Assembly (NCBI RefSeq): GCF_005503535.1
Contig: NZ_SCNN01000014.1
Location: 62,001-126,000 of the forward strand
Direction: 5' to 3'
Source: Mesorhizobium comanense
GTDB lineage: Bacteria > Pseudomonadota > Alphaproteobacteria > Rhizobiales > Rhizobiaceae
DNA length: 64,000 nucleotides
The translations under genes and the position numbers were made by a program. Positions 17,047 to 25,861 of this stretch are shown here, in pieces. The notes beneath the pieces are model-generated. The model had not been told where the DNA came from, searched no databases, and saw only the letters and a list, made by a program, of their open reading frames with translations. Position 1 is the stretch's first letter. The number at the start of each line of letters is the position of its first letter.

Positions 17047-17948
17047 CGAAAATCATCCTCACCGATGGCGGCATGGGCCAGGAACTGGTCCGGCGCAGCA
17101 AATCCGAGCCGACGCCCTTGTGGTCGGCCCGGGTGCTGATCGACGAACCCGATCTCGTGCGCGACCTGCATGCCGAGTTCATCCGCGCCGGCGCCCGCGT
17201 CATCACCATCAACACTTATTCGGCAACACCCGAACGGCTGGCGCGCGAAGGTGCCGAGGACCTGTTCAAGCCGCTGCAGAAACGTGGCGTCGAACTGGCC
17301 AGGCAGGCTTGCGACGAAGCCGGCGAGGCTGCCATCGCCGGCTGCCTCTCGCCACTTTTCGGCAGCTATGCGCCTGCGCTGACCATTTCCTATCAGGAGA
17401 CGCTCGACATCTACCGCCGCATCGTTGCCGAGCAGGCGGACGGCGTCGATCTCTTTCTGTGCGAGACCATGGCGTCCGCCGATGAAGCGCGCGCGGCCGT
17501 CACCGCCGCCTCGGAAAGCGGCAAGCCGGTCTGGGTGTCATGGACGCTCGCCGATCATGGCACGACGCGGCTGCGCAGCGGCGAAGCCCTCGCCGACGCG
17601 GCCTCGACCCTCGGCGATCTTCCGGTCGCAGCACGGCTGATCAATTGCTGCCGGCCCGAAGCCGTCAGCGCCGCGCTGCCGGAACTGATCGCGCTCGGCG
17701 GTCCGGTCGGCGCCTATGCCAACGGCTTCACCTCGGTCGAGGCGCTGAAACATGGCGGTACGGTCGAGGTGCTGCATGCCCGCCACGATCTCGACCCGCA
17801 GGCCTATGCAGATCAGGCCATGGGCTGGGTCGAAGCCGGCGCCGGCATCGTCGGCGGCTGCTGCGAGGTCGGGCCGCCACATATCGCCGCCCTGCGCGAC
17901 CGGCTTGAACGGGCCGGCTACGAAATTTCGGGAGGGACACATGCCTAG
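17043..17948 (+). CDS. Homocysteine S-methyltransferase-family protein (betaine/methylmethionine type)
   Basis: A 301-residue TIM-barrel protein with the zinc-thiolate ligands of the family: Cys202 or 203 in LINCCRPE and the GGCC motif at 271-274 followed by GPPHIAAL. The N-terminus has the usual TDGGMGQEL. Family members move a methyl group from betaine, S-methylmethionine or similar donors to homocysteine. Set between two FAD-GcvT demethylases, a betaine-like donor producing dimethylglycine is plausible but inferred. It overlaps the upstream gene by four bases and the downstream gene by eight. Confidence 0.87.
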   Translation: MTKIILTDGGMGQELVRRSKSEPTPLWSARVLIDEPDLVRDLHAEFIRAGARVITINTYSATPERLAREGAEDLFKPLQKRGVELARQACDEAGEAAIAGCLSPLFGSYAPALTISYQETLDIYRRIVAEQADGVDLFLCETMASADEARAAVTAASESGKPVWVSWTLADHGTTRLRSGEALADAASTLGDLPVAARLINCCRPEAVSAALPELIALGGPVGAYANGFTSVEALKHGGTVEVLHARHDLDPQAYADQAMGWVEAGAGIVGGCCEVGPPHIAALRDRLERAGYEISGGTHA

Positions 17949-19122
17949 GCCATCATCGCGCATTTCCGGCATCGTGCCGTCCGGCAAGGATGGCTGGGAG
18001 GTTCATTTCGCCGCCTGGACCCGCAAGGAAGCCGGCGAAGACATCATCATGCTGTCGGTCGGCGACCATGACTTCGACACGCCCTCTGAGACGATCGAAG
18101 CCTGCGTGACCGCGGTTCGCGGCAGCAACCACCACTATACGCCGCTGCCCGGCCTGCCGCGCCTGCGCCAGGCGATGGCAGCCGCTTCCAGCGCCTGCAC
18201 CGGCGTCGAGACGACACCGGACCAGGTGATCGCCACGCCGGGCGGCCAGGCAGCCCTCTACGCGGCCGTTCAGGCCGTTCTCGACCAGGGCGACCACGCC
18301 ATCGTCGTGGCGCCGTACTATGCCACCTACCCCAACACGTTCAGTGCCGCCGGGGCGAGTTTCACCGTCGTCGAGACGCCGGCCGAGGATGGGTTTCAAC
18401 CCCGTGCGGACATGATCCGCTCGGCACTCAAGCCCAACACCCGCGCCATCCTGATCAACACGCCGAACAACCCCACCGGTGCGGTCTATTCGCGCGAGAG
18501 ATTGGAACAGCTGGCCGAAATTTGCAGGGAGCACGACCTGTGGCTGCTCTCCGACGAAGTCTACTGGACGCTGGGCGGCGGCGAGCATGTCTCGCCGCGC
18601 TCGCTGCCCGGCATGGCCGAGCGCACGCTGGTCATCAATTCCATGTCCAAGAGCCATGGCATGACCGGCTGGCGCATGGGCTGGCTGACCGGTCCGCAAG
18701 ACATGATCACGTTGCTGATCAATCTCAATCTGGTGACGACCTATGGCCTCCCGGCCTTCATATCGATCGCCTGCGCCGAGGCGCTGGAGAACCGTTACGG
18801 CGTCAAGGACATCGCCGAGCGCTACGCGGCGCGCCGCACCGTCTTCCTCGACGCCGTGCACGGCATGAACGACGTCACCGTGCGCGGATCCGAAGGCGGC
18901 ATGTATGTCATGCTGGATGTCTCCGCCGTCGAACCCGACGATGAAAAATTCGCCTGGGCCCTCCTCGACAAGGAGCAAGTCGGCGTGATGCCGGGCTCCA
19001 GCTTCGGCGAGGCCGCCGCCGGCCATATCCGCATCAGCCTCTGCCAGCCGGAGCCCGTTTTGCGGGAAGCAGCCGCCCGGCTGCGCCGCTTTGCTTCCAC
19101 CTATCGCCGCGAGGCCGCATGA
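17941..19122 (+). CDS. Class I/II PLP-dependent aminotransferase
   Basis: A 393-residue aminotransferase of aspartate-aminotransferase fold. Visible active-site residues are Asn177 in NTPNNPTG, Asp205 and Tyr208 in LSDEVYW, the PLP lysine Lys237 in NSMSKSHGMTGWR, and an Arg near residue 375 in HIRISL. The start at 17941 overlaps the previous gene by eight bases; the longer frame upstream lies within that gene. The substrate is unknown. In this operon it may transaminate the glycine, methionine or homocysteine side of the pathway. It overlaps the next gene by four bases. Confidence 0.87.
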   Translation: MPRPSSRISGIVPSGKDGWEVHFAAWTRKEAGEDIIMLSVGDHDFDTPSETIEACVTAVRGSNHHYTPLPGLPRLRQAMAAASSACTGVETTPDQVIATPGGQAALYAAVQAVLDQGDHAIVVAPYYATYPNTFSAAGASFTVVETPAEDGFQPRADMIRSALKPNTRAILINTPNNPTGAVYSRERLEQLAEICREHDLWLLSDEVYWTLGGGEHVSPRSLPGMAERTLVINSMSKSHGMTGWRMGWLTGPQDMITLLINLNLVTTYGLPAFISIACAEALENRYGVKDIAERYAARRTVFLDAVHGMNDVTVRGSEGGMYVMLDVSAVEPDDEKFAWALLDKEQVGVMPGSSFGEAAAGHIRISLCQPEPVLREAAARLRRFASTYRREAA

Positions 19123-21566
19123 CCAAGACCATTCCTACCAAAGCGCGCGCCGTGATCATCGGCGGCGGCGTCTCAGGCTGCTCGGTCGCCTATCATTTGG
19201 CCAAGCTCGGCTGGACCGACATCGTGCTGCTCGAGCGCAAGCAGCTGACCTCGGGCACCACTTGGCACGCCGCCGGCCTGATCGGGCAGTTGCGCGGCTC
19301 ACAGAACATGACGCGGCTGGCGAAATATTCGGCCGACCTCTACGTCAAGCTGGAGGCCGAGACCGAAGTCGGCACCGGCATGCGCCAGGTCGGCTCGATC
19401 ACCGTGGCGCTGACCGAGGAGCGCAAGCACGAGATCTACCGGCAGGCTTCGCTGGCGCGCGCCTTCGATGTCGACGTGCGCGAGATTTCACCGAGCGAAG
19501 TCAAGGAGATGTATCCGCATCTCAACGTCTCTGACGTCGTCGGCGCGGTGCATCTGCCGCTCGACGGCCAGTGCGATCCCGCTAACATCGCCATGGCGCT
19601 GGCCAAGGGCGCACGCCAGCGCGGCGCCACCATCGTCGAGAACGTCAAGGTCACCAAGGTTCACACCAAGGACGGCCGCGTCACCGGCGTGTCGTGGGCG
19701 CAAGGCCAAGACCAGGGCACCATCGAGGCCGACATCGTCGTCAACTGCGCCGGCATGTGGGCGCGTGAACTGGGCGCCCAGAACGGTGTCACCATCCCGC
19801 TGCACGCCTGCGAGCATTTTTATCTCGTCACCGAGCCGATCGCCGGCCTCGGCCGTCTGCCGGTGCTGCGCGTTCCCGACGAGTGCGCCTACTACAAGGA
19901 AGACGCCGGCAAGATGATGCTCGGCGCCTTCGAGCCGGTGGCCAAGCCATGGGGCATGGACGGCATCCGCGAGGATTTCTGCTTCGACCAGTTGCCTGAA
20001 GACATGGACCATTTCGAACCCATCCTCGAAATGGGCGTCAACCGCATGCCGATGCTGGCCACGGCCGGCATCCACACCTTCTTCAACGGCCCCGAGAGTT
20101 TTACGCCGGACGACCGCTATTATCTCGGCGAGGCGCCGGAACTGCGCGGCTACTGGATGGCGACCGGTTACAACTCGATCGGCATCGTTTCCTCGGGCGG
20201 CGCCGGCATGGCGCTGGCGCAGTGGATCAACGACGGCGAAGCGCCCTTCGACCTCTGGGAAGTCGACATCCGCCGCGCCCAGCCGTTCCAGAAGAACCGG
20301 CGCTATCTCAAGGAGCGAGTCTCCGAAACGCTCGGCCTGCTTTATGCCGACCATTTCCCCTACCGGCAGATGGCAACATCGCGCGGCGTGCGCCGCTCCC
20401 CCCTGCATGAGCATCTCAAGGCGCGCGGCGCCGTGTTCGGCGAGGTCGCCGGCTGGGAACGCGCCAACTGGTTCGCCCGCGAGGGACAGGAGCGCGAATA
20501 CCGCTATTCATGGAAGCGGCAGAACTGGTTCGACAACCAGCGCGAGGAGCATCTGGCCGTCCGCAACAAGGTCGGCCTGTTCGACATGACCTCGTTCGGC
20601 AAGATCCGCGTCGAGGGCCGCGATGCCTGCGCCTTCCTGCAGAAGCTTTGCGCCAACGACATGGATGTGGCGCCCGGCAAGATCGTCTACACCCAGATGC
20701 TCAACCAGCGCGGCGGCATCGAGAGCGACCTCACCGTTTCGCGCCTGTCGGACACGGCCTACTTCCTCGTCGTTCCCGGCGCCACGCTGCAGCGCGATCT
20801 CGCCTGGCTGCGCAAGCACCTGACCGACGAGTTCGTCGTCATCACCGACGTAACGGCAGCCGAAAGCGTGCTATGCCTGATGGGGCCTGACGCCCGCAAA
20901 CTGATCCAGAAAGTCAGCCCCAACGATTTCTCCAATGAGAACAACCCGTTCGGCACTTTTCAGGAGATCGAGATCGGCATGGGGCTCGCCCGGGCGCACC
21001 GCGTCACCTATGTCGGCGAACTCGGCTGGGAACTCTATGTGTCGACCGAACAGGCCGCCCATGTGTTCGAGGCAATCGACGCGGCCGGCACGGATCTCGG
21101 GCTGAAACTTTGCGGCCTCCACACGCTCGATTCCTGCCGCATCGAAAAAGCCTTCCGGCATTTCGGACACGACATCACCGACGAGGACAATGTGCTGGAA
21201 GCCGGCCTCGGCTTTGCCGTGAAGACGGCCAAGGGCGACTTCATCGGCCGCGATGCGGTGCTGAAGAAGAAGGAGGCTGGCTTAACCCGCCGCCTGGTGC
21301 AGTTCCGGCTCAGGGATCCGCAACCCCTTCTCTTCCACAATGAAGCCATCCTGCGCGACGGCAAGATCGTCGGCCCGGTCACCTCGGGCAATTACGGCCA
21401 CCATCTCGGCGGCGCGATCGGACTGGGCTATGTGCCTTGCCAGGGCGAGAGCGAGGCGGACGTGCTGGCCTCGACCTACGAGATCGAGATCGCAGGCGAG
21501 CGCTTTGCGGCGGAAGCGTCGTTGAAGCCGATGTATGACCCGAAGTCGGAGCGGGTGAAGATGTAG
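19119..21566 (+). CDS. FAD-dependent oxidoreductase fused to GcvT domain, dimethylglycine/sarcosine dehydrogenase-like (paralogue 2)
   Basis: An 815-residue protein with the same architecture as the gene at 14593: FAD motif AVIIGGGVSGCSVAYHLA near residue 11, TTWHAAG with His50 as candidate covalent FAD ligand, and a C-terminal GcvT domain from about residue 430 (YVGELGWELYV, LHTLDSCRIEKAFRHFG). The sequence differs clearly from paralogue 1, so it is not a recent copy and may act on a different methylated amine. Last gene of the operon; the palindromic repeat at 21572 follows six bases after the stop and may act as terminator. Confidence 0.87.
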   Translation: MTKTIPTKARAVIIGGGVSGCSVAYHLAKLGWTDIVLLERKQLTSGTTWHAAGLIGQLRGSQNMTRLAKYSADLYVKLEAETEVGTGMRQVGSITVALTEERKHEIYRQASLARAFDVDVREISPSEVKEMYPHLNVSDVVGAVHLPLDGQCDPANIAMALAKGARQRGATIVENVKVTKVHTKDGRVTGVSWAQGQDQGTIEADIVVNCAGMWARELGAQNGVTIPLHACEHFYLVTEPIAGLGRLPVLRVPDECAYYKEDAGKMMLGAFEPVAKPWGMDGIREDFCFDQLPEDMDHFEPILEMGVNRMPMLATAGIHTFFNGPESFTPDDRYYLGEAPELRGYWMATGYNSIGIVSSGGAGMALAQWINDGEAPFDLWEVDIRRAQPFQKNRRYLKERVSETLGLLYADHFPYRQMATSRGVRRSPLHEHLKARGAVFGEVAGWERANWFAREGQEREYRYSWKRQNWFDNQREEHLAVRNKVGLFDMTSFGKIRVEGRDACAFLQKLCANDMDVAPGKIVYTQMLNQRGGIESDLTVSRLSDTAYFLVVPGATLQRDLAWLRKHLTDEFVVITDVTAAESVLCLMGPDARKLIQKVSPNDFSNENNPFGTFQEIEIGMGLARAHRVTYVGELGWELYVSTEQAAHVFEAIDAAGTDLGLKLCGLHTLDSCRIEKAFRHFGHDITDEDNVLEAGLGFAVKTAKGDFIGRDAVLKKKEAGLTRRLVQFRLRDPQPLLFHNEAILRDGKIVGPVTSGNYGHHLGGAIGLGYVPCQGESEADVLASTYEIEIAGERFAAEASLKPMYDPKSERVKM

Positions 21567-21571
21567 CGCTG

Positions 21572-21722
21572 CCCTCACCTTCTCCCCTTGCGGGAGAAGG
21601 TGGATCGGCGCGCAGCGCCGAGACGGATGAGGGGTGTTCCAGCGGAATGAGACGCCGGTGTTCCCTGGAGCACCCCTCATCCGTCGCCTTCGGCGACACC
21701 TTCTCCCACAGGGGGAGAAGGG
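21572..21722. repeat. Large palindromic repeat (type A), about 150 bp
   Basis: Two arms of roughly 55-65 bases in inverted orientation: left CACCTTCTCCCCTTGCGGG ... GATGAGGGGTG, right its near-complement. Each arm holds a smaller hairpin (GAGAAGG and CGGCG/CGCCG). It separates two convergent genes. The same family, more diverged, appears at 32643-32843. Consistent with the intergenic mosaic palindromes common in Rhizobiales. Confidence 0.8.
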
Positions 21723-21732
21723 AAGTCGGCGT

Positions 21733-22320
21733 TCAAAACCTTTCCAACCTCGCCCGCACCTTCCCCAGGAACGCCGCGCGGCTTTTCGGCGTCGAGGCAT
21801 CCATCAGATAATGCGCCAGGAAAAACGTCCGGCAGCGCGTGGCGCACAGCGCGCGCATGCCGCGCAGCAGCGTCTTGCGGCCGGGCTGGCCGACGACGAC
21901 GCTCCACCAGGTCGGCGCGCCGCAGGTGGTGATGACGCCGACCTTGGTGACATGCGTCATCAGCGACTTGATTCCGCCCTTGCCCACGGGCAGCTTGAAG
22001 GCGATGTCGGTCGCCCAGACACGGTCGAGCCAGCCCTTCAGCATGGCCGGCAGGCCGTACCACCATGTCGGGTAGACGAACAGGATCGCCTCGGCCCAGG
22101 TGAGAAGTTCGAAATGCGGCTTCAGCGCCGGATCCTGAGGCGCTTGCTCATTGTAGCTGCGCCGCTCCTCGCAGCTCATGACCGGATTGAAGTTTTCGGC
22201 GTAGAGATCCAATAGCCGAACCTCCCAGCCCCGGCGCTTCAACACCTCGACGGCCACGTCGCGAATCCCGGCGCAAAAGCTCTCCGGCACCGGATGGCAG
22301 TAGACGACCAGCGCGCGCAT
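21733..22320 (-). CDS. Flavodoxin-fold NAD(P)H-dependent oxidoreductase (quinone reductase type), copy 1
   Basis: A 195-residue protein of the NQO/MdaB/KefF family: N-terminal MRALVVYCHPVPESFCAGI holds the FMN-phosphate loop, and FVYPTWWYGLPAMLKGWLDRV (near residue 82) is the family's central motif. Members reduce quinones by two electrons or act as potassium-efflux ancillary proteins. It overlaps the upstream paralogue as TGATG. The pair arose by duplication but is well diverged. Confidence 0.82.
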   Translation of the reverse strand: MRALVVYCHPVPESFCAGIRDVAVEVLKRRGWEVRLLDLYAENFNPVMSCEERRSYNEQAPQDPALKPHFELLTWAEAILFVYPTWWYGLPAMLKGWLDRVWATDIAFKLPVGKGGIKSLMTHVTKVGVITTCGAPTWWSVVVGQPGRKTLLRGMRALCATRCRTFFLAHYLMDASTPKSRAAFLGKVRARLERF

Positions 22321-22901
22321 CAGAAGCCGTCCATGCTGGCCGCGACCTTCTCCGTGAAAGCCCTGCGCGTCTGGTCGGTCGAAAGGTTCATCGAATAGTG
22401 GGCGAGGTAGGAGACGCGGGCGCCGGGCCTGATCGTCGCCCGCAGCATGCGCTTCACCACCTTGCGCGGCGGATCACCCATCAGCATCGCGCGGAACCGG
22501 CTGCCGCCATATGTGGTGACAGCAGTCATCTTGCGGATGTTGTGCAGCGTTGGCCGCACCTTGCCGTCGACCAGCTTGAATGAGACGCCAGGCAGGAAAA
22601 CACGGTCGAAAAAACCCTTCAGGATCGCCGGATAGCCATAATTCCAGACCGGGAACGACAGCACCAGGCCCTCGGCCGCCCGCAGCCGCTCGATGTAGCC
22701 CGCAACCGCATCGCCAGGCCCGCGCTGATCGTGATAGCCAAGCCGCTCGGCCCGTGTCAGCCGCGGGTCGAAATCCTCCGCGTAGAGGTCGCAGTCATCG
22801 ACATTGTGGCCCGCCGCGCTCAGCCGCTCGACGATCGTCCGGTGCAGGCCGGCATTGAAGCTGGTCTCCACCGGATGGGCATAGAGCACGAGGATGTTCA
22901 T
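22320..22901 (-). CDS. Flavodoxin-fold NAD(P)H-dependent oxidoreductase (quinone reductase type), copy 2
   Basis: A 193-residue paralogue of the downstream gene with MNILVLYAHPVETSFNAGL at the start and SFPVWNYGYPAILKGFFDRVF as central motif, and the same C-terminal segment (AHYSMNLSTDQTRRAF versus AHYLMDASTPKSRAAF). The two genes share one base at their junction. The role is unknown; electron transfer from NAD(P)H to a quinone is the family norm. A palindromic repeat separates the pair from the GlcD-like gene. Confidence 0.82.
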   Translation of the reverse strand: MNILVLYAHPVETSFNAGLHRTIVERLSAAGHNVDDCDLYAEDFDPRLTRAERLGYHDQRGPGDAVAGYIERLRAAEGLVLSFPVWNYGYPAILKGFFDRVFLPGVSFKLVDGKVRPTLHNIRKMTAVTTYGGSRFRAMLMGDPPRKVVKRMLRATIRPGARVSYLAHYSMNLSTDQTRRAFTEKVAASMDGF

Positions 22902-22929
22902 GGGAACACATCCCGAACGTCAGCGCGAG

Positions 22930-23088
22930 GCACCCCTCTCTGCCCTGCCGGGCATCTCCCCCTCAAGGGGGGAGATTGGTAGCTTCTGCGCCGCACCTGT
23001 CTTTCCCGCGTCGGAGGTTGGCGAAAGCGGCGAAGCGCATAATCTCCCCCCTTGAGGGGGAGATGGCCGGCAGGCCAGAGGGGGGTGC
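22930..23088. repeat. Palindromic repeat (type B), about 160 bp
   Basis: Inverted arms of about 48 bases: left GCACCCCTCTCTGCCC ... CTCAAGGGGGGAGATT, right AATCTCCCCCCTTGAGG ... GAGGGGGGTGC. The centre (about 60 bases) is unique. It differs in sequence from the type A element, so two repeat families are present. It lies in the gap between the GlcD-like gene and the reductase pair, all on the minus strand, and could attenuate read-through. Confidence 0.8.
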
Positions 23089-23108
23089 AGCGCCGCACGC
23101 TCATCAAT

Positions 23109-24515
23109 TCACCCTGCCTTCTGCAGCCCCTTGAACAAAAAGGTTCTCCCGGAACGATAGTCATAGTCCGGATTTTCCCAGGCGATCATCTTGCCGGGAT
23201 TGAGCAGGCCTTGCGGGTCGGTTTCGCGCTTGAAAGCAAGCTGCACGGCATCGGTCTGCTTCATGCCGCCCTCTTCCAGGGTGTAGCGGTGCGGGTTGAA
23301 GATCGGACAGCCATTCTCTTCATGCAAGCGGATGATCTCGTCCAACCGCGCCTGGGTGCTGAATTTGACCAGCGGCAGGCCGAAGCAGGTGATGTTGCCA
23401 TCGAGCCGCACGAATTCGAGATGCGAGAACACTTCACCGGGAAACATCGCATCCATCTTCTCGACCAGCGCCAGCTGGTTGGGAAACGGATAGAGCGATT
23501 GCAGATAGGTGACCGAAGGATCCACGCGCAGCGCCCTCAGCGTGGTGTGGTTCCAGGCCAGCTCATAGGCCGGCGGCAGGCCCTTCTTGTCGTCCGGTGA
23601 AGCGGTAGCGCCGTTGAAAATTACCTCGCCGCCCGCTCGGCGGGTGAAAGCAAGAAACGCATCGAGCCCATGCTGCGCCACCATCACGACGCAGATGCTC
23701 TGCCCTTCCCTGAAAAATTTCTGGTGCCGCTTGAAATAAAGCTGCGGCACGGGGGCGGCGACGGGCGTGATCAGCTTGGTCAGGATACCATCCTGGCAGG
23801 CCAGCGCATTGCCGTAGCGCGCCGCGTCCATGAAGGCGTCGAAGCCCACGATCACGTCGATCCACTCATAGGCTGCCGTCAGCGGCATCTCGACTTCCGA
23901 AATGATGCCATTGGTGCCGTAAGCGTGGGTCACCTTGTGCAGATCCTCGCCCGTCAATTCGAGCACCCTGGGTTCGGCCTCCATGGTCGCGACGCGCAGG
24001 CGCAGCACATTGCCGAAATCGCGCAGACCGCCGAAATTGATCGAGCCGACGCCCCCCGAACCGCCCGCGATGAAACCGCCGATCGAGGCCGTGTTGTAAG
24101 TCGAGGGCGACAGCCTCAACTCCTGCCCGGAATGCGCCCGCGTTGCCTTGTCGATGTCGGCCAGCACCGCTCCGGGACCGGTCACCACGCGGCCCGGCGC
24201 GATCGACTTGACCTCGTTCATCTCGGCAAGATTGAGCACCACGCCGCCCGACAGCGGCATCGCCTGGCCGTAATTGCCCGTGCCGCTGCCGCGCGGCGTC
24301 ACCGGAATGCCGCGCCGGTGGCAGGCTGCCAGCACGCGGATCAGTTCGGCCTCGTCCTTCGGCGTCACGATCAAGTCGCCGGTGACATGGTCGAGCTGCT
24401 CTTTCAGCACCGGACTGTACCAGTAGAAGTCGCGGCTCTTCTGCTGGACGATGGCCGGATTGTCGTCGAGCTTCAGCCCGTCGAGATCGCGCTTCAGCGC
24501 CGAGACATCCATCAT
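23109..24515 (-). CDS. FAD-binding oxidase, GlcD/D-lactate dehydrogenase type
   Basis: A 468-residue VAO-family flavoprotein. The PCMH FAD domain (about 50-230) has TPRGSGTGNYGQAMPLSGGVVLNL and SIGGFIAGGSGG, and the C-terminal FAD-oxidase domain ends with LLNPGKMI. Members oxidise 2-hydroxy acids such as glycolate or D-lactate. The start overlaps the amidohydrolase stop as ATGA, so it belongs to the operon with the ABC importer and probably works on a product of the imported compound. Confidence 0.82.
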   Translation of the reverse strand: MMDVSALKRDLDGLKLDDNPAIVQQKSRDFYWYSPVLKEQLDHVTGDLIVTPKDEAELIRVLAACHRRGIPVTPRGSGTGNYGQAMPLSGGVVLNLAEMNEVKSIAPGRVVTGPGAVLADIDKATRAHSGQELRLSPSTYNTASIGGFIAGGSGGVGSINFGGLRDFGNVLRLRVATMEAEPRVLELTGEDLHKVTHAYGTNGIISEVEMPLTAAYEWIDVIVGFDAFMDAARYGNALACQDGILTKLITPVAAPVPQLYFKRHQKFFREGQSICVVMVAQHGLDAFLAFTRRAGGEVIFNGATASPDDKKGLPPAYELAWNHTTLRALRVDPSVTYLQSLYPFPNQLALVEKMDAMFPGEVFSHLEFVRLDGNITCFGLPLVKFSTQARLDEIIRLHEENGCPIFNPHRYTLEEGGMKQTDAVQLAFKRETDPQGLLNPGKMIAWENPDYDYRSGRTFLFKGLQKAG

Positions 24516-25813
24516 CCCACCATCAGTTCGTCGAGTTCGGCATAGTCTGGCAATAGCCGGTCGATCGCGCGCCCGCCGCGCACCACGATGCGATCCGATT
24601 CGGGCCGCGACAGCAATTCCGTCCAGCTTCGACCTTTGAACAGGATGAAGTCGGCGTCGCCGCCGGCGGCAAGTGTACCAACCCCGTCGAGTCCCATCAC
24701 CCTCGCCGGCGTCGCCGCGACAGCCTGCGGCCAGTCGGCGACCGGATGATCAAGATGCAGAATGCGCGTCGCCATGCGGTAGACCTCCAGCATGTCGAGA
24801 TCGCCATAGGCGTAGAAGGGATCACGCGTGTTGTCGGAAGCGACGGCCACCGGAATGCCCCTCGCCTTCATCTCGTGCAGCAGCGTCACACCGCGCCAGC
24901 GCGGCGTGGTCTTGTCCAAACGCCGGTCCTGCAGATAGAGATTGCACATCGGCAGCGACACCACCGCCAGCCCGGCCTTCGCCACCTTGTCCAGCGTGTC
25001 CAGAACCTCGAGATCAGGCTGCCGCGCCAGCGAACAGCAATGACCAACCAGTATGTTGCCCTCGAAGCCGCTCCACAGGGCCGCCTCGGCGATCTTCTTC
25101 AGCGAGATGGCGGCAATGTCGTCGGTTTCATCGGCATGGAAATCGAGGTCGAGCCCATGCTTGATCGCCTGCGCGAAGACCTGGTCGAGCAGTTCCTCCA
25201 GGTCCGGAACCATGTAGGTGACGACCCCGAGCACGCCCTTGGCGGCGGCTACCCGCTTCGCCAGCCCCTCGAACCACCCCTTGTCACGAACCCCTTCGAT
25301 GCCGAGCAGGCAGGAACCCTGCAATTCGATCCTGCCGCGCCACGTCTCGCGCATCATCTCGAACACCGGCCAGGAAATCTCCTCCTGCGGCGCCACGCTG
25401 TCGAGATGGGTGCGAAGCGCCCTGGTGCCATGCGCGTAGGCCGAGCGCAGCGAAAAATCCATGCGTTTGGCGAGATCCTCGGCGCTCCAGCGCGCCACGC
25501 GGTCGGCGCCGGCGGCGTTCAGCGCGCCCATGAAAGTGCCGTCGGGATTGGGTTTTCGCGGCCAGATATGACCCTTGTCGATATGGGTATGGCAATCGAC
25601 GAAGCACGGCAGGACGATGCGGCCGCCGAGATTGACAGTATCGGCCGGCGCTTTTGTCTTGCCATGCGCGGCGATGCTCGAAATCTTGCCATCGGCGACG
25701 GCAATGTCGGCCAGCGTAAAACCGTCATTGTCATAAGTTGCGGCAAGCCCCGGCGTCAGTGAGCGATGAACACGGACGTTGGCGAGATGGTAAGAACCGG
25801 AGGCCGGTATCAA
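24512..25813 (-). CDS. Cytosine-deaminase-family metal-dependent amidohydrolase
   Basis: A 433-residue amidohydrolase with the metal-binding HTHID motif near residue 75, FHADETDD near 205, GHCCSLA near 235, and the CodA-like NLYLQDRRL ... VASDNTRDPFYAYGDLDMLEV region including the catalytic Asp. Best overall match by motif is cytosine deaminase; creatinine or other cyclic-amidine deaminases share this fold and are an alternative given the nearby creatininase and sarcosine oxidase. No ATG is available, and the TTG at 25813 has GAGGGGGG seven bases upstream. It sits between the ABC permease and the GlcD-like gene. Confidence 0.8.
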   Translation of the reverse strand: MIPASGSYHLANVRVHRSLTPGLAATYDNDGFTLADIAVADGKISSIAAHGKTKAPADTVNLGGRIVLPCFVDCHTHIDKGHIWPRKPNPDGTFMGALNAAGADRVARWSAEDLAKRMDFSLRSAYAHGTRALRTHLDSVAPQEEISWPVFEMMRETWRGRIELQGSCLLGIEGVRDKGWFEGLAKRVAAAKGVLGVVTYMVPDLEELLDQVFAQAIKHGLDLDFHADETDDIAAISLKKIAEAALWSGFEGNILVGHCCSLARQPDLEVLDTLDKVAKAGLAVVSLPMCNLYLQDRRLDKTTPRWRGVTLLHEMKARGIPVAVASDNTRDPFYAYGDLDMLEVYRMATRILHLDHPVADWPQAVAATPARVMGLDGVGTLAAGGDADFILFKGRSWTELLSRPESDRIVVRGGRAIDRLLPDYAELDELMVG

Positions 25814-25861
25814 GGCGTGCCCCCCTCAATCCTGCCGGACATCTCAATCATGTCACGCACC

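Noticed and set aside
21572..21722. CRISPR-like or IS-terminal repeat interpretation of the palindromic elements
   Set aside because: There is a single inverted pair with no regular spacers and no transposase gene, so neither a CRISPR array nor an insertion sequence is supported.
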